The notes under the pieces were generated by a model. That model was not told the DNA's origin. It was given only the letters and a program-made list of their open reading frames with translations, and searched no databases. A stretch of 64,000 bases of DNA from positions 14,516-78,515 of the forward strand of contig NZ_JBGCCK010000031.1 of assembly GCF_041262525.1 (NCBI RefSeq). The letters run 5' to 3'. This document shows, in pieces, positions 7,788 to 18,200 of the stretch. The translations under genes and the position numbers were made by a program. Position 1 is the stretch's first letter, and the number at the start of each line of letters is the position of its first letter. The DNA comes from Streptacidiphilus sp041262525. GTDB taxonomy: Bacteria; Actinomycetota; Actinomycetes; Streptomycetales; Streptomycetaceae.

Positions 7788-9276
7788 GGCGATCAAGCGC
7801 CTGGCGGCGCGACTGCGACTGGTAGCCGTGATGGCGACCGTAATGCAGCTCTTGTTCTTCGCCGGCCGGGCCCGAGCAAATGGAAGCAGCGGGATCTGCA
7901 AGGGCATCCCGTTCGCCGACAAGCTCTGCGGCATCGTGCAGACGGTCAACAAGTCGATCGACTTCATGAACGACCCGATGGGCTACATCGCGCAGTTCTT
8001 CAACAACGCCGTCGCCAGCTTGTTCCACGAGATGGTCAAGGCGCTGCTGTCGTCAACGACCATCGACTGGAGCAATGCCGGCTTCCTCCGGACGTACGGC
8101 CTGGCCTTCGGAGCTTCGACGGTCCTCACCGTGATCCTCTGGCTGATCGCGGTTCTGAAACGAGCGCTGCAGGGAGTTCCGCCTCTGCAGGCCGCAGGGG
8201 AGTCGATCGGCTTCCTGATGCTCTCCGTCTTCGTCACCGCACTGGCCCCTGCGGCGGTCGCCTACGCCACCGAACTCGGCGACCAGGCAGCAGCCGTCAT
8301 GTTCGCCCCGGTCTCGTCGGATATCGGGAGCATGGCCAGCAGTGTGTCGGTCGCCCTAGGGGTGCTGATGGCTATCCCCGGCGGCCAGGTCATCGTGATC
8401 TTCCTGGCGCTGGCGATGCTCTCCGCCGTCGCAGGAGTCTGGATGGAGCTCATCATCCGAGACGCACTCATCCTGTGCGGACTGGTCTTCGGCGCCACGG
8501 CGTTCAGCGGACTGGTCGACAGGAACCTCTGGGGCCACTGCAAGCGGTGGATCGGGGTGATCGCCGGGATCATCGCGTCCCGGTACGTCACCTTTACGAC
8601 CCTCGCCCTCGGCACAGGACTGGTGTCCACCAACGGCACCGGGCCGCCCTCCATCGGCCAAGCATTCGCCACGGTCTTCACCGGCATCGGTGTCCTGTGG
8701 CTCGCGCTGTACCTGCCGTTCACGCTGGCGAAGTTCCTGCCGGTCGTGGGTGACGAACTCCAGGCCATGTACGCCGCCAGAGACGACTTCAAGGGCCGCG
8801 CACAGAACGTCGGCGGCAAGGTGGGCGACACCTTCGGCGAACTCAGGAACCGCCTCGGCGGCGGCGACGGGGACGGCGAGGGGGACGGCAGCGCCGAGGG
8901 TGGCTCCGAGGAAGGTGACTCCCCCGCAGGGAACGCGTTGGCCGCGAAGGATGCAGCCGACACCGCCAAGAAGGAGGCCAAACAGACCGCCGAGCGGAGC
9001 ACCTCCAACGCGATGGGAGGGCCGGGCGAACCACCCGCTTCCTCGGACACCTCAACCAGCAACGCAGGATCAGGACCGGAAACGAGCGAGTCCCGGCCCG
9101 ATGCCGCCGCTGACCCATCAGCCACCAGCAGGACCACCAGCTCCAGCGCTGACTCGCCGGGCGCGCAGACCTGGGTTGCGGACACCAGCCGTGGCGCCCA
9201 GCCGCCGCCCGTCCCGCCGGCAGACGAACCACCGATGCCCACTCCCCCGGAGCCTCCAGAGACGGAGTCCTCGTGA
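7765..9276 (+). CDS. Polytopic VirB6/TrbL-like channel protein
   Basis: A 503-aa protein. An N-terminal hydrophobic leader is followed by at least six TM segments up to about residue 320 (for example LTVILWLIAVL, LMLSVFVTALAPAAVAYA, VIFLALAMLSAVAGVWMELI). The last ~150 residues are a charged Gly/Asp/Glu/Ser/Pro-rich tail. This matches the VirB6/TrbL class of membrane pores in actinobacterial transfer operons. The first ATG (7765) overlaps the previous gene; an in-frame ATG at 7777 is equally possible since neither has a clear Shine-Dalgarno. Confidence 0.75.
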   Translation: MRRPMSAEAIKRLAARLRLVAVMATVMQLLFFAGRARANGSSGICKGIPFADKLCGIVQTVNKSIDFMNDPMGYIAQFFNNAVASLFHEMVKALLSSTTIDWSNAGFLRTYGLAFGASTVLTVILWLIAVLKRALQGVPPLQAAGESIGFLMLSVFVTALAPAAVAYATELGDQAAAVMFAPVSSDIGSMASSVSVALGVLMAIPGGQVIVIFLALAMLSAVAGVWMELIIRDALILCGLVFGATAFSGLVDRNLWGHCKRWIGVIAGIIASRYVTFTTLALGTGLVSTNGTGPPSIGQAFATVFTGIGVLWLALYLPFTLAKFLPVVGDELQAMYAARDDFKGRAQNVGGKVGDTFGELRNRLGGGDGDGEGDGSAEGGSEEGDSPAGNALAAKDAADTAKKEAKQTAERSTSNAMGGPGEPPASSDTSTSNAGSGPETSESRPDAAADPSATSRTTSSSADSPGAQTWVADTSRGAQPPPVPPADEPPMPTPPEPPETESS

Positions 9277-9308
9277 TCACCAGCCGAACGCCCGGAAGGT
9301 AGCGCCCG

Positions 9309-10805
9309 ATGCCACGGACATTCACCTTCCCCCGGCCCCGGCCGCGAGGTCTCCTCGGCCGGAAACTTGAAGCCGATGACCAGTACATCTTGTGCGGTGC
9401 CTTCGTCTCGGGCCTCATCGCCGGTTACCTCGTCGCCAACATCATCGTCAAGGTTCTCGTCTTCGCGGCCATCGCAGGATCGGGCACCTGGGCCACCCTC
9501 GCGCCCTACAAGGGTCGGACCTGGGTGCGGTGGTTCGAGATCCGCCGCACCTACAAGTGTCTGCTGCGCGACGGCACTCTGCTCTACCGCTCCAAGGCCC
9601 CGGAGGCTGGGTGGCTGAGCAGCGGCCGGCGGGTGCCGATCGACGTGCCGCCCGGGGCGCCGCGGAACATGGAGTGGATCACATCGCGCACGGCGTTCGG
9701 AGAGATCGCCTTCGTGCTGCAACCTCACGAGCTGTGGTTCACCGCTGCCCTGGAGGTCGAAGCCATGCGGGACTTCGGCAGCCTCGACACCGACGACAAG
9801 GAGGCCTTGATCAGGGCCTACGAGTACCTGCTCAGGTCGACGGCCGACAGCGGAGGGCGGATCCGCCGCCTGCAGTGGATCACGAGGATCATCCCCACCG
9901 ATCCAAACGCCCACCTGCGCGACGCCGCAGCACGGCGCGACTCTGCCGCCCCGCAGTGGCTGGAGGACTCCTATTCCGAGCTGGTCAGGCAGGTCGCCGT
10001 CACCGCCGAAGACCGCCGCCTGATCCTGGTCGTGGGCATCCCCTACAGCACGGACCTCGTGGCGGAAGCGCGACGCTACAACAGCCTGCACGAGGGATAC
10101 GGCATCACCCTCGGCAAGGAGGTCGAGTCCTTCATCCGAGGACTGGCCCGCGGCCAGCTCAGACACATCCGGAACTACGACGAGGCCTTGCTCGCGTCCT
10201 ACCTGCACCACACCTTCGACCCCAGCCACTGGATCGACGACACCACAGGCATGGACCGCGTCACGGCATGGCCCGCCGAACTCGACGCCCGCCCCGCCGA
10301 CCGCGTCGTCTCCCGGAGCTGGAACAGCTCAGCGAAGGCCTGGCACTCGCGCACTGCCTGGATCAAGCAGTGGCCCGTCATTCCGGTCGGGGTCAACTTC
10401 ATGGCGCCTCTCCTTCTGTACGTCTCGGACGTGATCCTCTCGGTGGCGGTGACCATGGACCTCGTCCCCACCGATCAGGCCATCACCCAGGCCATGGCCG
10501 ACGCCACGGCCGAGCTCGGTCAAGCCGACAAGCGCGCCGGCAAGATCGAGGACCCGCGTGAGCGCAAGGCGCAGAGCGCGTCCGTGGCCACGATGCGCGA
10601 GATCGCGGACGGCGCTGCGGGCGTGCGGCTCACCGGCTGGGTGACGGTGACCTCGCCCGACGCCGAGGCACTTCGCCGGGACTCCGACACCACGCGCAAT
10701 GCAGCCACGCGCAGCGGCCTGCGCCTGGAGTGGATGGACCACGAGCACCACCGCGCCTTCGCCAACACCCAGCCCTTCGCGGGCGGCCTCATCAAGGAGA
10801 GCTGA
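9309..10805 (+). CDS. SCO6880-like transfer protein (VirB3 plus VirB4 N-terminal part)
   Basis: A 498-aa protein. Near the N-terminus are two hydrophobic segments (about 30-65; ILCGAFVSGLIAGYLVANII), as in PrgI/VirB3 proteins. A long soluble region resembling the VirB4 N-terminal domain follows. There is no P-loop. In Streptomyces and relatives this SCO6880-type protein precedes a separate VirB4 ATPase gene, and the same arrangement is seen here with a 2-bp gap. It should anchor the ATPase to the membrane channel. Confidence 0.8.
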   Translation: MPRTFTFPRPRPRGLLGRKLEADDQYILCGAFVSGLIAGYLVANIIVKVLVFAAIAGSGTWATLAPYKGRTWVRWFEIRRTYKCLLRDGTLLYRSKAPEAGWLSSGRRVPIDVPPGAPRNMEWITSRTAFGEIAFVLQPHELWFTAALEVEAMRDFGSLDTDDKEALIRAYEYLLRSTADSGGRIRRLQWITRIIPTDPNAHLRDAAARRDSAAPQWLEDSYSELVRQVAVTAEDRRLILVVGIPYSTDLVAEARRYNSLHEGYGITLGKEVESFIRGLARGQLRHIRNYDEALLASYLHHTFDPSHWIDDTTGMDRVTAWPAELDARPADRVVSRSWNSSAKAWHSRTAWIKQWPVIPVGVNFMAPLLLYVSDVILSVAVTMDLVPTDQAITQAMADATAELGQADKRAGKIEDPRERKAQSASVATMREIADGAAGVRLTGWVTVTSPDAEALRRDSDTTRNAATRSGLRLEWMDHEHHRAFANTQPFAGGLIKES

Positions 10806-10807
10806 CC

Positions 10808-12175
10808 GTGATCCTGGACTCCCTCCGCCGACAGACGCAGACCCGCCGACGCGCCATCCGATCCACGACCACCAACGCGTGCGGCCTGTACCCCGCCGTC
10901 GGTGCTTCCAGCATGGACCCCCGAGGCGTGATCATCGGGCGCGAGGCGTACTCGGGGGCTGCCTACATCTTCGATCCATTCATCCTGTACGACCCCAAGG
11001 CTCGAATCAGGCTGCCCAGCGGCCACATGCTGATTCTGGGGAAGTCCGGGCACGGGAAGTCGGCGCTGGAGAAGACCTACGTACTGCGACAACTGCGCTT
11101 CCGCGACCGGAGTTTCTGCGTCCTCGACGCCCAGGGGGAGGACGGCGCGGGCGAGTGGGACGGCATCGCGCGCGAACTCGGCATCACCCCGATCCGCCTG
11201 GTCTACGGGGACGTCGGCGCCACCGAGGGGATCCGCATCAACCCGCTCGACGGACGAATCCCGCAGGAGCACCAGTTCAAGATCCTCGTATCGATGTTCG
11301 AAATACTCGCGGGGACGGTCATCACGTCGCAGTGCAAGTTCGCCCTGGCCGAAGCGCACAGGGCGGCGGTGGCCAAGGCTGGCTCGCAGCAACGCGTCGT
11401 AATCCTCTCCGACGTACTCGACGCCCTGACCGCGCCCAGCGCGGCGCTGCTGGGTCAGCAGCCCGTGAGCCCCCATGAGCTGGCCGACTGGGGGCAGCCG
11501 GCGGCCCTCGCTCTCGACGAACTGTGCAACCCGCACCGCGACTTGGCCGGCCTGTTCGACGGTCCCACCAGTGACGGCATCGACCTCGACGCGCGGCTGA
11601 TCGTCTTCGACCTGACCCGCCTGCCCCGTGAGGGTGAGGCGATGCCGCTGCTCATGGCCGTGATCGGGCCGTGGATCCGCTTCGGCTGGATCAAGTCCGG
11701 CGACAGCATCAAGAGAACGCTGATCGTGGAGGAAGCCTGGCACATCCTGTCGCACAGGCCCGTGGCCCGCTTGTTTGAGGAGTTGGTCCGTTACGGTCGC
11801 CGACTCGGCTTGAGCTTTATCGCGGTGATGCACCACCTGGCGGACCTCGTGCTCGCGCACGCCCCCGAGGCTGCGGCCATCCTCAAACTCACCGCTGTCC
11901 GGGTGCTCTACCACCTGGACCGCGCCGAGGCAGACATCACTGCCGACTACCTGGGCCTGCCCTCGTGGGCCCGTGACGCACTCGCCGACGGCGCGAACGT
12001 CTGCGCGCCGGGCCGGGCTATCTGGCAAGTTGGTTCCCGGATCAATCTTGTGGAACATATCCGTACAAAAGCTGAGATCCGGTTGACGGATACCAACCGC
12101 AGGATGACCGAGAAGGCGACCGCCGCCGCAGGTCAGACGCCCATGGTGGCAATGCGCAAGGGGGCTGCCGCATGA
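10808..12175 (+). CDS. VirB4-like conjugation ATPase (separate ATPase subunit)
   Basis: A 455-aa protein. Walker A is GKSGHGKS (about residues 78-85) and Walker B is RTLIVEEAWH (about 302). The FAVMHH-type region that follows (FIAVMHHLADL) is typical of VirB4/TraC ATPases. GTG 10808 is the start because AAGGAG ends eight bases upstream; an earlier in-frame ATG would run into the previous gene. The stop overlaps the ATG of the coupling-protein gene (ATGA), so the two are translationally coupled. It powers subunit assembly and transfer at the inner face of the membrane. Confidence 0.88.
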   Translation: MILDSLRRQTQTRRRAIRSTTTNACGLYPAVGASSMDPRGVIIGREAYSGAAYIFDPFILYDPKARIRLPSGHMLILGKSGHGKSALEKTYVLRQLRFRDRSFCVLDAQGEDGAGEWDGIARELGITPIRLVYGDVGATEGIRINPLDGRIPQEHQFKILVSMFEILAGTVITSQCKFALAEAHRAAVAKAGSQQRVVILSDVLDALTAPSAALLGQQPVSPHELADWGQPAALALDELCNPHRDLAGLFDGPTSDGIDLDARLIVFDLTRLPREGEAMPLLMAVIGPWIRFGWIKSGDSIKRTLIVEEAWHILSHRPVARLFEELVRYGRRLGLSFIAVMHHLADLVLAHAPEAAAILKLTAVRVLYHLDRAEADITADYLGLPSWARDALADGANVCAPGRAIWQVGSRINLVEHIRTKAEIRLTDTNRRMTEKATAAAGQTPMVAMRKGAAA

Positions 12176-13992
12176 CGCCCAAGGCTGCCACCCCCAAGAC
12201 CGCGGCACGACTGCGCCCTGGCCGCGACGCAGTGTGGATCGTGCCGGTGATCGGCCTGTTGCTGCTCACCGTGCTGCTGTGGGCCGCCGCCGCCGTATCC
12301 GGTCTCTTGGCGCACGGTCGTCCGGCTGCGGTGAGCTGGGATGTCGCGGGCACAGCGCTGCGGGGCATCGTCGCGCACCCTGGCAATCCTGCCGCCGCCT
12401 GGCCCCGTCGGGACGGGGTCGGCGGGCCCATCGCCTACTGGGCGTCTTTCGCCGCGCTGCTCATCGCCGCCCTCTACGGCACATGGAAGACCTACTGGTG
12501 GTGGAAGCGCCGGGGAGCAGACGGCGCGGACGGCAAGGCCACCGCAGCACAGCTGGAGAAGGCGATGGGCGAGAAGCAAGCCCTGGCCCGCGCCGCGTCC
12601 CTGCGACCGGACTTGTACGAGACAAACCCTACGGCCATCCAGATCCGCGACGTAGCGGTGTACATCGGCTGCGCGGACCCCTCACAGATCCACCTGTGGA
12701 TCACGATCGAGGAGTCGATGATCCTGGTCGCTCCGCCGCGGGAGGGAAAGACCAGCCAGATCATCCTGCCGGAGATCCTGGAGTTCAAAGGCACGGTCCT
12801 TGCCACCAGCTCCAAGACCGACGTCCTCTACAACACGGCCGAACTCCGCAAGGAACACGGGCCGGTGTGGGTGTTGGACCCGACCGGACTGTCCGGCTGG
12901 CCCTACCAGCTGCGCTGGCCGCTGACCGCCGGCTGCGAGCGCTATCAGGTTGCCCGTAAGCGGGCCGAGACCCTGGTCGCGACCACGAAGAGCGATGAGG
13001 GTGTCTCGAACGGCGGCTACTTCGCGCTGAACGCGAAGACGCTGATCACCTGTTGGCTGCACGCGGCCGCCCTCAACGGACGACCGGTGGCGGATGTCCT
13101 GGCGTGGGCGGCCGACCCGGACAACCGCGAGGCCGTCGACCTCCTGGCGGAGAAAGGCAAGCACAGCCTGGCTCAGGCCCTGGCCGGTCAGCACACCGCG
13201 GCAGAGGAGGAGCGGAGCGCCACATGGCGTACCGCCCAGCAGTCGTTCATCGCCCTCTACGACGACGCGGTGGCCGAGATCTTCGCCCCGCCGCTGGACG
13301 CGGAGGTCTTCGACATCGACAAGTTCCTCACCGAATCCGGCACCCTGTTCCTGATCGGAGAGGAAGAGGAAGGTTCCGCCTTCGCGCCGTTGAACGCTGC
13401 CTTCGCGAAGGCGCTGTTCGACCGGGCCAAGGCCATCGCCGGTCGGGCGCCGAACGGCCGGCTCCCGATCCCGTTCGGGTGCTTCCTGGACGAGCTCGCC
13501 AACGTGGCTCCCCTGCCGGAGATCCCGTCCCTGATGTCGGTCAGCGGATCACAGAACATCTTCATCCTCGCGGTGCTCCAGTCCTACGCCCAGGCGGAAG
13601 AGCGCTGGGGACCGCTCGGGGTGAGGAAGATGTACGCGGCCGGCACGGTGAAGCTGTTCCTCGGCGGTATCTCCGATCCCGAAGAGCTCAAGTCGTACTC
13701 GGCCCTGACCGGAGAGTTCGACGAGGACGTGGAATCCATCTCCGATGACGGCGACCGGATCTCCGTCTCCACCTCGTTGCGCCGCCGCCCCGTCCTGGAG
13801 CCCGCCGACATCCGGATGATCCCCGAGCGCGGCGGCCTGGTCATCCACCGTCGCACCCCCGCCGTCCATGTCAGCTTCGTCCGCGCCCACGAGGGGCCGC
13901 GCGCGCAGGAGATCAAGGACGCCACCCGAGCCGCCCGGCAGCTGGTGGCGGACAGCGCGGTGCCGCGGGAGAAGGCGGGTACGCATGAGTAG
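12172..13992 (+). CDS. VirD4/TraG-type coupling protein
   Basis: A 606-aa protein with two N-terminal TM segments (about 23-43 and 88-105), then a TraG/VirD4 ATPase core. Walker A is PPREGKTS (about residues 188-195) and Walker B is FGCFLDELANV (about 436-446), followed by a long helical all-alpha insertion and the motif ILAVLQSYAQAEERWG. Coupling proteins recruit the relaxosome to the secretion channel. The 4-bp ATGA overlap with the VirB4 gene and the 8-bp overlap with the next gene show one operon. Confidence 0.9.
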   Translation: MTPKAATPKTAARLRPGRDAVWIVPVIGLLLLTVLLWAAAAVSGLLAHGRPAAVSWDVAGTALRGIVAHPGNPAAAWPRRDGVGGPIAYWASFAALLIAALYGTWKTYWWWKRRGADGADGKATAAQLEKAMGEKQALARAASLRPDLYETNPTAIQIRDVAVYIGCADPSQIHLWITIEESMILVAPPREGKTSQIILPEILEFKGTVLATSSKTDVLYNTAELRKEHGPVWVLDPTGLSGWPYQLRWPLTAGCERYQVARKRAETLVATTKSDEGVSNGGYFALNAKTLITCWLHAAALNGRPVADVLAWAADPDNREAVDLLAEKGKHSLAQALAGQHTAAEEERSATWRTAQQSFIALYDDAVAEIFAPPLDAEVFDIDKFLTESGTLFLIGEEEEGSAFAPLNAAFAKALFDRAKAIAGRAPNGRLPIPFGCFLDELANVAPLPEIPSLMSVSGSQNIFILAVLQSYAQAEERWGPLGVRKMYAAGTVKLFLGGISDPEELKSYSALTGEFDEDVESISDDGDRISVSTSLRRRPVLEPADIRMIPERGGLVIHRRTPAVHVSFVRAHEGPRAQEIKDATRAARQLVADSAVPREKAGTHE

Positions 13993-14638
13993 CGGGGGCG
14001 GTGGCTTCGACGACCTCTTCGATCAGCTGCGCGGGATCACCGAAGAGCTGGTCAACGTCAACGCTGAGCTCGTACTCGTCAACGAGCGCGTGGGGATGCT
14101 CGAAGAGCGCCCTGCCGCGTCCGACGCCGCAACACAGCAGGGCGAGCAAGCAGAGCTGGAGCGGGTTCCTGGGGCCGCCATCTCTTGGACCGAACTGACA
14201 CCCACACAGCGCAGTGTGCTGTGGCCCCAGTTCGTTCTCTGGACGCTGTGGCTGGCCGACCGCTACGAGGTGACCAACGACCAGATCCCGCGACAGTGCT
14301 GGTGGAAGCACGGAGCGCTGGTCGAAGAGCTGACCGCCTTGTGGACCTCGCACCAGTCTGCCTACGCGGCCGAGGAAGACGCCGGCTCCGCCCCCTACCT
14401 GTGGCAGGACGCGCTCTCGCGCGCAATCGAGCGGATCGGCCGTCTCTGGCTCGGCAGCTGCCGCAACGGCCAGCACAAGGAACGGCACCGTCAGCCGTGG
14501 ATCGGAGAAGAGCAGTACCTGGAGGAAATCCTCCAGGTCTACGGGCCTCCCGGCGCAGACCCGCCGCAGGGCCCCAACGAGAACCCGGAGACGCCGCCAT
14601 CCGAGGCGGGCGACGACGACCGACCCGATCAGGACTGA
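13985..14638 (+). CDS. DUF4913-like accessory protein of the transfer operon
   Basis: A 217-aa protein. An N-terminal ~40-residue coiled coil (FDDLFDQLRGITEELVNVNA) precedes a Trp-rich domain (about 75-165; WPQFVLWTLWLADRYEV, CWWKHGALVEELTALW). The domain resembles DUF4913 proteins that sit next to VirD4 genes in actinobacterial plasmids. The tail is acidic and proline-rich. The start overlaps the coupling-protein stop. The function of the family is unknown to me; a partner of the coupling protein is likely from position. Confidence 0.7.
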   Translation: MSSGGGGFDDLFDQLRGITEELVNVNAELVLVNERVGMLEERPAASDAATQQGEQAELERVPGAAISWTELTPTQRSVLWPQFVLWTLWLADRYEVTNDQIPRQCWWKHGALVEELTALWTSHQSAYAAEEDAGSAPYLWQDALSRAIERIGRLWLGSCRNGQHKERHRQPWIGEEQYLEEILQVYGPPGADPPQGPNENPETPPSEAGDDDRPDQD

Positions 14639-14660
14639 CCTACCCAAGGAGAACCCCGTC

Positions 14661-15182
14661 ATGACGATGAACAGATACGGACGCGAGGCCCGCGCCTACT
14701 GGCGCCGCTGGCTGCCCCAGCGCTACGCCGCCCTGCCCGACCCCATCACCTTCTTCACCAACCTCGGAGAACAGGTCGAGCAGCAGGTGGGCGACCTGTG
14801 GGACTCCCTGGTGGTTACCGACCAGGTCCCCGCTGACGAGACCCACGAGCAGCGGGTCGGGCGCCTGGGCCTGCTCAAGGCCACCGCCGAGTACGAGGTC
14901 CTGGCAGAGCTCGTCCGCCTGCCCCCCGAGCCGGGAGCCGGCCTTGAGAACGAGGACGAGGGGCTGGAGAGCGACGCCGAGTTCGAGGCCCGCATCCAGC
15001 GCACCCGCGAGCACACCGAGTGGCTGGCCAGCACCGCCGACGCCCTGATCGACGGCACCACAACGCTCGACGAGCTCGACGACGACCAACTGCGCGCACT
15101 CCTGGACTACCTGACGCCCTCCTGGCTGCGCGTGCTCGGGACCTCGGTCGACGACCTCCGCGCCCGCGGTCGGCAGCTGTAG
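14661..15182 (+). CDS. Small acidic transfer-operon protein
   Basis: A 173-aa protein starting MTMNRYGREARAYWRRWLPQ, with AAGGAG upstream. It is helical and acidic throughout (ENEDEGLESDAEFEARIQ). Phrases such as YAALPDPITFFTNLGEQVEQ suggest homologues in other actinobacterial conjugative elements, but I do not recognise a named family. It lies between the DUF4913-like gene and the giant gene on the same strand, so it is part of the transfer operon. Confidence 0.7.
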   Translation: MTMNRYGREARAYWRRWLPQRYAALPDPITFFTNLGEQVEQQVGDLWDSLVVTDQVPADETHEQRVGRLGLLKATAEYEVLAELVRLPPEPGAGLENEDEGLESDAEFEARIQRTREHTEWLASTADALIDGTTTLDELDDDQLRALLDYLTPSWLRVLGTSVDDLRARGRQL

Positions 15183-15233
15183 CCGCAGCGGCCCCGCCGA
15201 CAAGCACTCGAACGACGTACGTGGAGGAAGACC

Positions 15234-18200
15234 GTGTACCAGACACCCCGTCGACTCTCCGAGCTGGACGCCGAGGCCGCCGCAGGATCGATTCTTCTGC
15301 GCGCCGTGACCAGCGTGTCTGAGGCGGCTTGTCAGTACCGCCTCTACGTCATCGGACACGACCACCCGGCGGCGGACCCTTCCGAACAGGGCCGGTTCCT
15401 CATCGTGCGCGTCAGCGAGGACGGCGCGGTGCACGAGGTGTCCGCGCCGTCCGACCTGCAGCACCAGGAGTGGGCGGAGGACCTGTTCGACCAGCTGTGG
15501 GACGGCTTGGAGGACGGGACGCTCCCCGGCGACGGCGACCGTGAGGAAGCCTTGGCCGAGGCCGTCGTCTCCGGTCTGGTCCCGGAACCGATGGCGGCCG
15601 TCGGTCACACCGTGCGGCCGGCGGAACCCGACACGGCTTGGACTCCGACGGACGACCACACCGAGGAGCTGGCTCCTGGCGTGCGGGTGCTGTACACGAG
15701 CTCCGATCCACAGCCCGCCGCCGACCCCGACGACCTCATAGAGGCGGTGGACCTCATCGAGGCCGTCGTCCGCGGTCTCCCCGACCCGGTGTCCGGCAGC
15801 ATCCTGGTGCAGGACGTGGACGAGGACGACGAGCCCTACCTGGTGCCGGTCGAGAGGATCGTCTCCCACCACGTGCCGACGCCGCAGGAGGTGGCGCCCG
15901 CGTCGCCCTTCCGGCCGGCTGGGCAGCAGGATCTGGCGCCGTCCGGGCGCATGGCACGGGTCCGCGCCAACATCGCTGCGATTCGTGTCCTGCACACCCT
16001 GCGCTGGGAGAGCCGCGCGGCCACGCCCGACGAGCAGGCTGTCCTTGCCCGGTGGAGCTCCTGGGGTGCGGTTCCAGGGATCTTCGATCCGCGCCAGCGC
16101 GACTTCGCCGCCCTTCGGGGAGAGCTCCGGAGCCTGCTGACGGAAGCGGAGTGGCACGCGGCCGAGGCCACGACCAGGAACGCCCACTTCACAGATGCGT
16201 CCCTGGTGGAACCGGTGTGGAAGGCCTTGGTCGACCTGGGCTTCACCGACGGGCGCGTCCTGGAGCCGGGCAGCGGCAGCGGCAACTTCATCGCGTTCGC
16301 GCCCGACTCGGCGCAGATGACCGGGGTCGAGCTGGACCCGGTGACGGCCGAGATCTCACGAGCGCTGTACCCGGACGCCGAGATCAGGAACGAGTCCTTC
16401 GTAGCCACCCGCTACCCCGAGGGGTACTTCGACGCAGCCGTCGGGAACGTCCCGTTCGACGAGATCGCCATGACGGACCCGCTCCACAATCCGCTCAGGC
16501 TGGCCACGCACAACCACTTCATCGTCAAGGCGCTGGAGCTCACGCGCCCCGGCGGACTGGTAGCGGTGCTGACCAGCCGCTACACCATGGACTCGACCGG
16601 GCGGACCGCGCGTCTGGAGATCGCTGACCGCGCCGACCTGGTCGGTGCGGTACGACTGCCCGCCGGCGCCCACTGGAAGGCGGCAGGGACCAAGGCCGTT
16701 ACAGACCTGCTGATCCTTCGGCGGCGGGACGGCGAGCCGCCCACCACGCCGCCGGACTGGGTTGGACTGTCCCAGGTGGCAGTGGACGAGGAGACCAGCA
16801 TCCTGGTCAACTCCCACTTCAAGAGGCACCCCGAGATGGTGCTGGGCACCCACGCCGTCACCAGCAGCCAGTTCACCGACAAGGACATCACCGTCCGTCC
16901 GGACGACGGCGTCGACCTGAGCGACGCTCTGACGCAGGCGTTGGCGGAGATCGCACGCAAGGCACGCGAGGAGGGGCTCACCATGAGCGCGTCCCCGGCC
17001 GCCGAACAGCGCACCGCCGTGGAGCGGCGGGTCGAGCGGATGCGGTTCGCCGAGGAGATGTTCGGCAATGACCTCGACCGCTTCGAGGGCACCGTCATCG
17101 ATCAGCACGACGGAACGTTCCTGCAGATCGCAGGGGGTGAGCTCAGCGAGAGGAGCGTCTTCAAGAACGCAGGCGACGAGCTCACCTCACTCCTGCGGCT
17201 GCGGGACACTTACGTCTCCCTGCTGAGTGCCGAGTCCACCGTCGGAGCTGAGGATGGGGCAACAGCCCTGCGTACTCAGCTCAACGACCACTACGACGCC
17301 CACACCGCCAAGTACGGCGCCCTCAACGTCCGCCAGAGCAGGCGCGACCCGCGCACCGCCCACGGCACCTTCCGCACGGACCCGTACGCCGCTGGCGTGT
17401 ATGCGCTCGAAATCTACGACCAGGACACCGGGACCGCGAAGAAGTCCGCGATCTTCACCAAGGCTGTCACCCACCCGCAGCAGGAGCAGAATAGCGCCGA
17501 CACGCCGCAGGACGCGCTGGCCATCAGCCTGAACCGCTACCGCGAAGTGCGCCTGGGCGAGATCGCCGAGCTACTCGGCCTGGAGTCGCTGGAGGAAGCC
17601 CGCGAGGCGCTCGGGGACCTGGTCTTCAATGAGCCCGGCACCCAGCGGCTCGTGCTGGCCGCGGACTACCTGAGCGGTGACCTGGGCGAGAAGCTGGAGC
17701 AGGTGGAGTCCGTCTTGCGGATGGTCTCACCCGAGCTGCGCGAGCAGCACCCCTTCCAGGCCAACGCCGAAGCCCTGCGGCGGACCATGCCCCCGCCCAA
17801 GACGCCTGGCGACATCGAGGACATCCAGATCGGCGCCACCTGGATCGCCCCTCGCCACTACCAGGACTTCATCCGCCAGCTGCTGCAGTCCCAGTTCGTG
17901 GACGTGGCGTGCGAGTCCGGGGCCGACTGGGAGGTTACGGCCCCCCGCGGCGTCCTCAAGTCCCGTGCGGCCACCGTCGTCTACGGCACGGCCAAGCGCA
18001 ACGCCGTCGAGCTCTTCCAGCGCCTGCTGCGGCGCAACTCGCTGGTCGTGCACCCCGGCAAGGTGGACGAAGACGCCTCCCCGGAGGACATCTCCAACGC
18101 CAAGCGCGTAGCTGCCGAGCAGACCGAGCAGGCCGTCGCGAAGGCGGAGGAGCTGAACAGGCTGTTCGGTGACTGGCTCTGGCAGGACCACGAGCGCGCC